Below are positions 10,504-20,333 of a stretch of DNA of 64,000 nt, in pieces. The stretch spans positions 4,340,001 to 4,404,000 of the forward strand of contig SPDT01000004.1 in the NCBI GenBank assembly GCA_008477525.1. The letters are read 5' to 3'. The position numbers and the translations under genes are program-made. The notes below the pieces were generated by a model. That model ran no database searches, was not told the origin of the DNA, and saw nothing but the letters and a program-made list of their open reading frames with translations. This DNA comes from Hypomyces perniciosus (Eukaryota > Ascomycota > Sordariomycetes > Hypocreales > Hypocreaceae). Numbering within the stretch: the first letter of the stretch is position 1; each line of letters opens with the position of its first letter.

Positions 10504-13430
10504 CGGCCAATTGGCCTCCAAGATGGACTTTGCCAACGCAGCTTCCGGGTCTCCCGATTCCCGCACTCAAACTCCGCCGCCAGTCAGGAGGTCAACTACT
10601 CGTCTATCCCGAAACCTCGCCACTCAGAATGGAAAGGACAGGGAAACTAAGAGCTTGTCGAGGTCGCTGTCTACTACTCCGCCGGCGGCCACTGCTCTGG
10701 ACCCTCTGAGCACAGTATGCATCTCCTCCTTTGGTCGTGTCATGTTACACTGTCGAACTGACAAGTTGCTTGCAGCAAATCTTGCTGCGAACCAACATTG
10801 GTGGCGATACTTCCCTCGCACAACGTTTGCGCAACGCCACCCAGCCCGAGAGCCCGACTCCCGACGCTGTCCAACAGCAGAGCATCGACAACAGCCCTAC
10901 CAAAGTTGCGAATGGATTGGCAGACTTTCCGAAAGAGCGAAGGTATTCACGCAGCCGAGCATTCCCGCAAGGGTTGAACCCCCCCCCCACAGCCATGCTG
11001 ACATGTCGCAGGAAAGGAACATCATTTCTCAGTCGCCTGGCCATGCGTGGCGCATTCAAGAAGAACGATGACGACATGCCCGACTCCGACTCCGAACTGG
11101 GTGACCTGCGCACCGAAGGCAGCAGCGCAAAAGCTCCTACATCTGTGATCAGCGATGGCGGCGGCTACATCCCTTTGCACAAGGAACCGCCCCGTTATAT
11201 CCGAGTCAAATCGCACAACACCAAGCGTCGAGACTTTAATCGCCTCTTCCTAGCCCAAGAGCTCTTGGGGTCCAAGCCATCCAAGGAAAACGAGCCGTCG
11301 CAGGGCCGCGCGCCGGCAACAGCAGTAGGGACGAAGATTTTAAAAGCTGGCGACGCAATATGGGCGGCCGAATTCAGTGTCGATGGCCGCTATCTAGCTG
11401 TGGCGGGCAAGGACCAGGTGGTTCGGGTTTTCGCTGTCATTACAACGGATGAAGAGCGCAGGGCGCATGAAGAGGAAGAGGAGGCAGATAGGGAGTCGCA
11501 GGGAAAAGGAAAAGCAGAGAGGCTAAGTGCCCCCGTATTCCGCAGTAAACCGATTCGGGAATTTGAGGCGCATACAGGTGAGGTGCTGGCTTTGTGCTGG
11601 AGTAAGAACAATTTTCTCCTCTCAACATCGATGGACAAGACTGTTCGACTGTGGCATATCAGTAGGCAAGAGTGTCTTGCCGTCTTCAAGCACAGTGACC
11701 TCGTCACCTCGATTGCGTTTCACCCCACGGACGATCGGTTCTTCCTGGCGGGCTCGCTGGACGCCCAGCTCAGGTTATGGAGTATACCTGACAAGGTGGT
11801 TGCCTTTTCTGCGCCAACAAATGAGTTCATTACGGCTGTGGCCTTTTCTCCAGATGGAAAAACAGCCATTTGTGGTTTGCTGACCGGTATGTGCTTTTTC
11901 TTTGAGACCGAAGGGCTCAAGCTCCAGTTTCAGATCCATGTGCGATCGTCCAGGGGAAAGAACGCAAAGGGGAGCAAAATCACCGGCATTAAGACTGCAG
12001 TGATTCCCCCGAACAATGGCGATGTCAAGGTACTGATCAGCTCCAATGATTCACGCGTCCGAATTTACAGCCTCAAGACACGGATGCTGGAGGTCAAGTT
12101 CAAGGGCTTGGAGAATCAATGCAGCCAAATACACGCCCGCTTCAGTGACGACGGAGCCTACGTGATTTCTGGAAGCGAAGATCAAAGAGCATACATCTGG
12201 AACATGAACCCGCCCGAGGCCGAGATGAAAGATCGACAACCGTATGAGTGCTTCGACGCCCACCCAGAGGTTGTCACCACTGCACTCATGGCACCAATAC
12301 GGACGAAGCAGTTATTAGGTGCTTCAGGAGACCCCATTTACGACCTGTGTAATCCGCCTGCAGTCTTGCTGCGCAGCCTGGACGAGGCGACGATGAGCCA
12401 GTCAGAACTCTCAGAGGGAGGGACAGAAATTCACCATCCACCACCCAGCATAAAGAAACCGGAAGAGAGCCCTGCTTATATCGAGCGGTCAAAGCACCTC
12501 GACGGCAACATCATCGTCACCACAGACAGAACCGGCACTATCAAAGTCTTTCGACAGGATTGCGCGCATAAGAAGCGTCAGCAGTACATGTGGGAATTAA
12601 GCTCGAAATTCTCTAGCAAAGTGAATGGCTTGAGACGAAGCGGCAGCGTAATCACAAGAACAAGCGGAAGCCAATCCCGGCGCGCATCGTTGACATTTAA
12701 CGTACCTCAGACCCAGCATTCAGCAGACAGGATTATGAGCTGGCGGCGGGATGTTGATGAGGAGGGACGGCTTGAAACGCCACCAAGGAATGAACGCTCA
12801 GTTTCCCCAATGAAGGCTCTTCAGACGCCGGTCAACGTCTCAACGTCAAATCTCTCAGCCGAGATTCGGAAGCAGCCATACATGGCAGGCTCACCGGTTC
12901 GCTCTTATAACCCCACGAGTCCGACTAGCAGCGTTCGAACTCGGCGGTCAATGAGCACGATAAATCACGGGCCGACGCAGCCACCAACTCCGAGCTTTAG
13001 CCTGATCCCCGCGGCTGAGTCGGATGAGCAGGTCAAGGAAGGGAGCTTCTGGAATCTGAGTCGATGGAGAGGGGGCATCTCGGGATTGAGGCATTCGATG
13101 AATGCCAACCCTCCCACAGAGCCGAGCCACAGCAGCGACTCCACGGTTGCTACAGGCGGCCTTTCTCGAAACGGGAGTGTGGTCAAATCGGCTGAGAAGG
13201 CAGCTCCGCGGAGGAGCCTTGGACTTGCAACAGACCTAAGCAGGCTTAAGGTCGTAGACGAACATACCCGGAGGAAGTCTACGGGACTCACCACCATCCG
13301 GTCCCAATCCAATGCGAGGAGGGACAGGGTGATAGAGGAGGAAGAGCCACAACAAAAACAAGATCGGTTATCGCTCAAGAAGCGGACCGACTCGGGAGTT
13401 GGCAGGATGAGTGGAGACTTGGATGAATGA
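10463..13430 (+). CDS. WD40-repeat protein related to WDR44 / yeast Dgr2
   Basis: It is a probable scaffold. Animal WDR44 binds Rab11 and functions in recycling-endosome traffic; the fungal role is less defined, so function here is inferred. Exons are 10,463-10,714, 10,776-10,942 and 11,012-13,430, giving 945 residues. The second intron (10,943-11,011, 69 nt) preserves frame and includes a C-run followed by GCTGAC and GCAG; removing it gives KERRKGTSFLSRL. Features in order: a Ser/Thr/Pro-rich N terminus; the family block PPRYIRVKSHNTKRRDF and FLAQELLG; WD repeats starting at IWAAEFSVDGRYLAVAG, then LCWSKNNFLLSTSMDKTVRLW, SIAFHPTDDRFFLAGSLD and later repeats including YVISGSEDQRAYIW; and a long disordered, Ser/Arg-rich tail with many potential phosphosites. 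A charged Glu/Lys insertion lies between the first blades. The start codon is uncertain because of the overlapping upstream ATG. Confidence 0.9.
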
Positions 13431-14005
13431 TTGATGATAACACCCCGACATTTATGGCTTCAACATATGAGGATTGATGAACTTTGGAGGAGGGATTGGT
13501 TGCATTTTTTTCTCTTCTTTTTTGGAGAAGGTGTTGAGCGGTGGGTTCATGTCATGTATTATTAGCATATGCCTTTCTTTCCCCCTTTTGCATGATGGCA
13601 TACGGAGTTTTTTTTTTTTTTTTGGGGGGGGGGGGGGGGGGGAAATCGAACATGAATCTTTATGTGTGACGGGGGCATTTGAAAAAGGGGGCCATTTATG
13701 TCATGCACTTGGAAAACAGGACATGCTGAGGAGCTTCTGGCGCATTTTAGACAGGGAGTTGCTGAGTTCAAAGCGATGCTTTGCAATGGGGATGCATTCA
13801 ACATGATGCACACTGAATGGCGCATGAATGAATACTTTGGGAGTCTTGCTTGACTTGAACGATGTTTATTGGCTTCGGAATTGTGACAAACTCCACTACT
13901 GTTTTTCTCCCCTCAAATGAAGAGAGTCTTTGGCTGTTGGCCATGTATTTCCATGGTATCCTCTGTGACCCTTTTACCATTGCCGTATCATGATGTTTAT
14001 TCGAT
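13431..14005. other. Intergenic region between convergent genes
   Basis: 3' flanks of the WD40 and thioredoxin genes. The only notable content is the T-run/G-run tract at 13,608-13,642. Confidence 0.6.
13608..13642. repeat. Homopolymer junction T(16)G(19)
   Basis: Sixteen consecutive T directly followed by nineteen consecutive G, in the 3' region of the WD40 gene. Length is likely polymorphic and sequencing-sensitive. Confidence 0.9.
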
Positions 14006-14442
14006 TTAAAATTCCTCATTCGTCGATAGCTGCGCCCACACAACAACATTAGCGTCTTGTTCCATTCTTCTCCGCAATCGGACATACTCACAGGTTTCTC
14101 CTCCGCGGCCTTTGCCTTGGTCGCATACGTCTGCGCCAACTTCTGCAGCGCAGGCGGATTCGCACCGGCCAGAGTATCCGCCTTCTCGCCCTTCTCGAAG
14201 ATGAAGAAGGCCGGGATGCTGCGGATGCCTAGCTCGAAGGCGAGATCGGGCACCTCATCGGTATCGAAGCGCGCAAAGGCGTATTGCTCGGGGACGGAGA
14301 GGGTGGTGGCGTGTTTGTTGAAGAGAGGCGAGATGGCTTTGCAGGGGCCGCACCAGACGGCGTGGGCTTGGAGGGCGACGTAGGGGGTGGAGGCGATGAG
14401 GGCGTCGAATTGGGCTTTGGTTTTGATGTCGATGACGGACAT
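14006..14442 (-). CDS. Thioredoxin
   Basis: A small cytosolic dithiol-disulfide oxidoreductase. Exon 1 is 14,442-14,092 (117 codons) and exon 2 is 14,029-14,006, adding LSTNEEF and a stop, for 124 residues. The active site WCGPC is at residues 30-34 (AVWCGPCKAI), followed by the expected FARFDTDEVPDLAFELGIRSIPAFFIF, which contains the conserved cis-Pro segment. The intron (donor GTGAGT, branch GCTAAT, acceptor GCGCAG) is short. Ignoring it would give a false 214-residue frame with an unrelated tail. No signal peptide is seen, so a cytosolic or nuclear location is likely. It is slightly longer than classical thioredoxins because of a Lys/Ala/Glu-rich C terminus. Confidence 0.95.
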
Positions 14443-15302
14443 TTTGGGCGGTTTGGGGGTGTTGATATGTATTATTAGTGTTATGGTAGTAGTAGTAGTG
14501 GTATGTGGTTGAGAGGTTGAAGAGTGGAGAGGTTTGGAGGAGATGTAGTAATAATAGGTAGTTTAGTTATAATAGTGCGGGCTTTACGGAAAGGCGTGGA
14601 ATGGATCGAGGTTAAGGATTAAATAAATATGTGATGGAACTTGTAAAAGACTTGAGATGTATACAGAATTAGTAGTAAAACGTTGCAGAATTAAATACAC
14701 TGACTCGTCATGGATATATATATATGTGTGTGTGTGTGTTGTCGACAAGTACTATCACCAATCATCTCTCTGACAGCAATTACCAAAAGCTACCTCATGA
14801 TTTGGAAGCATCGACTGACAAATGCCATCATCGCGCCAATGCGATCAGTTTGCGATCCAAATTCCAAATTCCAAAAAAAAAGCCGAGGCATCGAACTGCA
14901 GCCGAAAGCGGGGCGCAAATTGCGTGCTTCTGCTGACAAAAAGAATCCTTATTGGATAAATGGATGACGCCGTTTCGGATGTCGCGAACGGATTGTACGG
15001 CAGGTCGGCGTTAATAATACGAGGGAGGTCGTATCCAGCATTTGTTAGTTACTTGAATCCTTAATAAAGCCCTGTGATCTCTTAGTGATCTTATATAATA
15101 CTACGAGTACTAATAATACATACGTTTCTTGATCCCAATTCTCCAATCATCCCATGATGGTTCAAGCCATGACTGCCAATTACCTTATGTGTCGATCATT
15201 CAGCCGCACTCCGGGACATCTACAGCAGCTTTCAAATCCAAGTGTAGGTAATATTAAAGCTGTGGAAGCACATCTTTACAAACTACTTCGTACCTGTAGA
15301 GA
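14443..15302. other. Intergenic region with TA/TG microsatellite
   Basis: Promoter of the thioredoxin gene and 3' flank of the DUF2278 gene. It carries a compound (TA)n(TG)n microsatellite at about 14,715-14,739 and AT-rich sequence. I see no gene. Confidence 0.6.
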
Positions 15303-15980
15303 TCATTCATCATCTCCAACTTGCCTCAAAACCTCCCCAAACAGCGGCCCATCAACTTGACCTCCATCATCTGTGCTCATCGCCTGTGACGCAAACGCAA
15401 TAAAAAATGCCTCCCAGTGGCCGTCCGCGTACTCAACAATAATCCCTCCGTCCTGATAAATCCCATTTGAGCTTCGAAAGCGGCCTGTGCTGCCCTGGTT
15501 CATGTGCACATCATGCACTCCATCCTTGCCTCCGTACTGTTGTCCGTACAAGTATACAGTGGCCTTGGCCTTGATGGCTTTCTGGAAGAATGGATCCAAG
15601 AAGTCGATGATGTCGTTTTGCTGCCCAGGTACATCGTGAGGCACGATCCGGCCTTGCTCAGCATCGATGACATCGCCACGCAGAAGATCTAGGGCTTTGC
15701 CATTGGGCGGACCGCGATCGCCGCGGGAGACGGCGTGCCAGCCCAACTCCAACGGGCCGAGGACATCCTGCAGAGGGTGTTTGAAGTCGTCGAATTGCCA
15801 GAACACAAGTCTCGAGTCCCTGTCAAGGGACTTGACGTTGATGGCAGAGGAGAGTCTCTTGGAGCTGACGCCATCTTCGAAGCGAAGCGAGCCGTGCGGG
15901 CTTTGGGAGTCTTGGTCGGATCGCTCCGCTGTGAAGCGGGTTGGGGTGGCTTTCCAGACGCCGTAGTCTTTGATGGGCAT
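15303..15980 (-). CDS. DUF2278 (YukJ-like) protein
   Basis: The biochemical function is unknown; the family occurs in bacteria and fungi. The single exon of 225 residues begins MPIKDYGVWKA. It contains the family's recognisable blocks: INVKS, LVFWQFDDFKHPL, GRIVPHDVPG with NDIIDFLDPFF near the middle, ATVYLYGQQYG, DVHMNQGS.GRF, IYQDGG, and DGHWEAFFIAFASQ near the C terminus. There is no signal peptide or membrane segment. The conserved His, Asp and Asn in the HDVPG, HMNQG and DGHWEAF motifs could be functional, which is only an inference. The gene appears intact and intronless. Confidence 0.88.
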   Translation of the reverse strand: MPIKDYGVWKATPTRFTAERSDQDSQSPHGSLRFEDGVSSKRLSSAINVKSLDRDSRLVFWQFDDFKHPLQDVLGPLELGWHAVSRGDRGPPNGKALDLLRGDVIDAEQGRIVPHDVPGQQNDIIDFLDPFFQKAIKAKATVYLYGQQYGGKDGVHDVHMNQGSTGRFRSSNGIYQDGGIIVEYADGHWEAFFIAFASQAMSTDDGGQVDGPLFGEVLRQVGDDE

Positions 15981-17115
15981 GATTAAAAATGCTTTTCTGA
16001 ACGAGTTACTTAAGAGGAAGAATATTGAATAGGTAGCTCAGGATACTGTCTGTTGTAGATGGGTTGAAGTCCTTGGTCTGAAGAAGGCTGAGGTAGGTGC
16101 AACATCGACTTCATTTATACTCGCAACTACTTCGTACCCACCAACCTCTGCTTCTTTCTTCACATTGCCTCATCATAAAGTTCAGTCACATATTCCAAAA
16201 TCTTACTTTCCTCCCTTCCTCAGTCCTCAGCCTCAGCCTCCGGCCTTGTGGCGTGAGGCATCTGCATCCTCTCAATCATTCCCCCAATAAATGTAGCCAT
16301 TCCCCAGGGATCGAGCAAATCGTAGCCAGAGCTGATTGACATGTGTCGAAACTAGTGGCAGTCCTCGGAATGAGGCGCAATAGTCTTTCCTGTTGCAGTC
16401 CAAGTTTGAAGGTTTGCTTCTTTCAGCTCCCGTCGTAGGGCTGAGCGTGGCTGTGGGTTGATTGGCTTACAAGGGACTGAGGTTGTTGATCACTAGACTA
16501 GACTATTGATACCGAAAGTGCTAATTGAAAGGCAATGGAGTTAGAATTCGTCGAATTCTAAGCTGCCAATGCTCATCTCGGTCATAGAGGCGGCGGCCTC
16601 ACGGGAGGATCCCAGCGGCCTCTGTCAGCTACAGCTTAATTCAGTCATCATCTTCTCAAATGCAGCACATTTCATGCTCTTGACAAATACTACCTGCCAT
16701 TCCGTTTTCATGAGCATTGGCTTTTAATTGTGATGTTCCTTGGCATATGATGAACACTTGTCCTACCGGAAGTTATCTAGGAGTAGGTATACTACAGAAC
16801 ACCGGTACGGAGTAAATGGTCTCACGGCGCTGACGACACCTTTGTCATGGAGAGATAGGCGAACATGAGTTGCAACATGAGTTTAATTGGCTAACTAGAT
16901 GTCATTTAAGCGTGTTGATTGCGAACTCGCTAGATGTCCAGCATCATCTTCAGCACAAGGAGAGTTCCTGTATTCCATGTGCTTCATACCCCGTCCCCCC
17001 CCCCTTGAGTAACTCCCACAATTCTTTAATTCTTTCTCGGGCTCATCTTTTTGGAACTCAAGTTGAGACTCCTGGGACATTTTTGACAGTACCGGCGGCT
17101 TCGCCAAGGGCGCCT
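15981..17115. other. Intergenic region
   Basis: About 1.1 kb with the DUF2278 promoter on the left and the 3' flank of the repeat-peptide gene on the right. TACGGAGTA-type elements occur near 16,131 and 16,804. I find no supported gene. Confidence 0.55.
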
Positions 17116-19322
17116 TTAGTCAAGGAGGGAGAAGAATGGCTTAAGAGTATCGACGATTTCGGCAATAGGACGATCGCTGACGGCAGGATTTCCTTCTGCT
17201 TCTCCTGCTTCTGCTTCTCCACCGCCAACTGGACCAGCAGCTGTGTCAACGGCATTTGTTGTTCTCTTAGCAGCATGGCCAGGCGAGCCTCCATCTGTAC
17301 CGGCGACATGACCAGCAACGCCAGCTCCTGCGTCAACCGTATCTTTAGGCACACCCGTGCCTGATCCAGAGGCACCGCCAACAGTATCAGTGGCTCCCAC
17401 AGCGGATGAAGGATCGACAGCTGTCACGTCGTCGACCGGGAGACCAGCGTCTGGGATGGCGATGCCAACGTCAACCGGCAATGGGCATTCAATTTCTGGT
17501 GTGTCGATGCTCTTCGACCGAGATTTATGGACTGGAGGATGGACAGGCGCTTTAGCGGACACATCACCATTGGGTGAAGAAGTGACAGCCATTTCAGCCA
17601 TACTGGTCATTTTGGCAGCGTGATCTTTCATCATCTTGCCAGCCCCCATGGTCATAGCACGCTTCATGTGTTTACCTTTCGCAGCACTGGTACTGTTAGC
17701 TAAAGAGGGAGAGCAATGGTGATATGGAGTAAACCTACTCCATCATCATCATCTTCGTCTTCATGGCCTCTTCCATTGTCATCGCATGAGAGCGCTTTGG
17801 GTGCTCAACGCTCATAGTACTATTGTTGTTAGCCATCAAGCCAAAGGTCTGGTGGCATGAAGCGAACTTACTCCATCATCATCTTCATAGCCTCCTCCAT
17901 GCTCATAGCATGAGAACGCTTGGGGTGCTCAACGCTCATAGCACTATTGTCGTTAGCCATCAAGTCAGAGCCCCGGTGACTTAAAGTGAGCTTACTTCGT
18001 CATCATCTGCATAGCCTCCTCCATATTCATAGCATGAGAACGCTTGGGGTGCTTAGCATTCATGGCACTAGTATTGTTAACCTTACGAGACATCTCAGCT
18101 CTGGCGACAATGGACTTACTCCATCATATTAACAGCTTCCTCCATTTTCATAGCTTGAGAACGCTTTGAGTGCTCGGCGCTCATGCCCCTATTATGGTTA
18201 GCCATAAGGAGCTCCGGTAACTATCCTAGCTGTAAACTTACTCCATCATCTTCATGGCATCCTCCATTGTCATAGAATGAGAACGCTTCGAGTGCTTAGT
18301 GCTCATAGCACTACCGTTGTTAGCCATAAAGAACTTTGATAACCATGTAATACAGTGCACTTACTCCATTACCATGTTCTTCATGGCTTCCTTCATTTCC
18401 GTAAAACGAGAACTGTCTGACCGCCCAGGGTCGTTCAAGGCCCTAGTGTTGTTAGCCAAGAGTCAGAGATGTCTCTGGTAGTAATAGTAGTAATAGTATT
18501 TATTAACTTACTTCATCATCATCAGGTAAGTCTCCATGCTCACAGGGTGTTTTTCGTTGACGTCACTAGTATTATTAGCTAAAGCGTCATAGATATCGTG
18601 ATTTGAAGTAAACGTACTCCATCATCTTCATAGCTTCCTCCATGTTCATAGCATGGGAGCGTTTTGAGTGATCACTCCTCATAACACTAGTACTGTTAGC
18701 CATGAAGTCAGAGCCCTGGTAGCTCTTCCTAGCTATAAACTTACTCCATCATCATCTTCATGGCCTCCTCCATTGTCATGGCATGAGAACGCTTTGTGTG
18801 AGCCCTCATAGAACTACTATTATTAACACTATACAAGACATCTTAGCTCTGGTGACAATGAACTTACTCAATAATTATCTTGACAGCTTCCTCCATTTTC
18901 ATCGCTTGAGACCGCTTTGAGCTCTCTCTCATCATACCACTGGCGTTGTTAGCACTATGTCAGATATGTTAGTCCTGGTGACAATAAACTTACTCCATCA
19001 TCATGGAGCCAGCCATGTCCATAGTATGGGAACGCTTTGAGTGCTCGCTGTTCATGCTCCTATTATGGTTAGCATTGAAAAGTTGAGCCATGTAATCATC
19101 TTAGCTGTGGACTTACTCTGTGTTCATACCAGCTGCAGACATGCTCATGTCACGCTTGTGCTGGTCCGAGAGCGACCCGGCCATGCTCATATCGATGTCA
19201 CTCGCACCGGCACTGGCAGTGTTCTTGGCGCAATTATCCATGGTGTTTGTAGCACCCATAGGCGCCGCCAAGGTGTTGCCAGCGACGGCGGCGAGGAGAA
19301 GGATGGCCGTGTTGGTCTTCAT
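17116..19322 (-). CDS. Secreted multi-repeat peptide precursor with kexin (Lys-Arg) sites, 13 exons
   Basis: Exons on the minus strand are 19322-19117, 19059-18994, 18939-18868, 18813-18745, 18686-18618, 18565-18512, 18442-18365, 18310-18242, 18188-18120, 18067-17996, 17943-17872, 17819-17739 and 17686-17116. All introns are phase 2 (52-69 nt), and the total is 516 codons with the stop, with no internal stop. The product starts with a clear signal peptide (MKTNTAILLLAAVAGNTLA). Exons 2-12 each encode one repeat: D-A-M-S-x-E-H-(S/P)-K-R, then SHAMxMEEAMKMMME. Lys-Arg occurs in exons 1-5 and 8-13; exons 6 and 7 have lost it. The last exon adds a basic repeat, then a Gly/Ala/Asp/Pro-rich acidic tail with one more Lys-Arg. 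The family role is inferred: Golgi Kex2 cleavage would release about 25-residue Met/Glu-rich peptides, as in fungal KEP or gigA/dikaritin-type precursors. No UstYa-like modifying enzyme was seen nearby. Exon acceptors were chosen for a consistent TAG/CAG just after GCTAAC. Confidence 0.82.
17739..19059 (-). repeat. Tandem exon-plus-intron repeat array (unit about 120-127 bp)
   Basis: Eleven successive units, each a 54-81 nt exon and a 52-69 nt intron, resemble one another in both exon and intron. Introns share GTAAGT donors and a GCTAAC/GTTAAC element 7-9 nt before the acceptor. The array grew by duplication of whole genomic units. Confidence 0.88.
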
Positions 19323-20333
19323 CGTCAAAATGGCTCGACAGGTTCCGTCTTAGAGATTATGTGGTTATTTGTTCAGTCTATTTGTTGTTATGCTTCTCAG
19401 AGTGCTGATGTGGTGGGGAAATGGATCTTGAGGAGTTGAACTGCGGACCATCTTATAGTTATCGCCTCGATAGTCCTTTGGGTGTGTATCTCGAGGAGTT
19501 CAAGGACATGTCAAGTGCTCTGCTCCGTAGGTCTATCGCGAAGCCATCTCGTGGAATGAGTGTGGACGGTGTGACGCCAATTGAGACTACCGCCCTGAAA
19601 ATGATCTAGCCAGCACTTGGTGTGAAGAGGTGCGGAGGATGTCATCTGGAATTCTGGGGGTTTCAGATATAAGCATGTTGGGGCGGAACGGGATGGTCGG
19701 GAAGATACCCGTGATCAGAGCACGGGTATGCGGAGATGTCGGCTTATGTGAAGGGCAGTATGAAAGCATTCCTTCTACAGTAATCCGTACATTTGAACTG
19801 AAGATACTGTAGTGACTTTTGCGCTGATCGGTTGTACAGGCATGCCTCAAAGAAAGGGTTTATGAGACTTGTGCCCTGAGACAGACTCATGCTTCCCCAC
19901 ACTTTAAGAGCCACGCATCCCTTGGCTCAACTTCAAAACTAGATATGGATAACAGAGAACTAGTTCGTCGGGATTCCTTGGTATCAGCGTCATCCGCCTT
20001 GGAAGCTGTCATTACAAGGTGTGGCTAGTTCTAAATTCCTTCGCACTTTGAGACAGAATGTGAAACTTACCTTTTGGGAGTCATGATGGCATCACTTCCC
20101 ATGAAGACATTCCGTAACATACAGAAGTTGCAGACATCTCCGTCTTTCGTGGAAAAGGAGTTCTCAGACTCTGAAGAGCATCACAGGTATGAAGAGAGTC
20201 AAGGGAGCACCGGTGACGCTCTAGAGAAAACATTCCTGCCCGGATGAGAGGAGGTGATTTCGGTATGCGGCATACAGAATGAGGAGATTCGACCAGTCAC
20301 AGATACTGCGGGTGATCTTTTTTGTCATGACCC
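19323..20333. other. Promoter region of the repeat-peptide gene and 3' flank of the MFS gene
   Basis: About 1 kb. I see no additional coding sequence, and in particular no HxxHC-type DUF3328 (UstYa) gene. Confidence 0.55.

Noticed and set aside
13798..14442. Thioredoxin as a 214-residue protein
   Set aside because: The extra C terminus arises by reading through an intron with clear GTGAGT and GCGCAG signals. The spliced 124-residue form fits the family.
17116..17667. A separate 183-residue gene at the end of the repeat array
   Set aside because: Its frame joins the preceding repeat exon exactly through a conserved GCTAAC...CAG acceptor, so it is the last exon of the precursor.
18868..18954. 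Alternative acceptors giving longer repeat exons (for example DANNASG...)
   Set aside because: They are in frame but would place the GCTAAC element inside the exon. The later acceptor gives a consistent D-x-M-x-x start in every unit. Not fully excluded.
17739..19059. CRISPR-like array
   Set aside because: The repeats contain open exons and splice signals, spacers are homologous to each other, and the host is a fungus.
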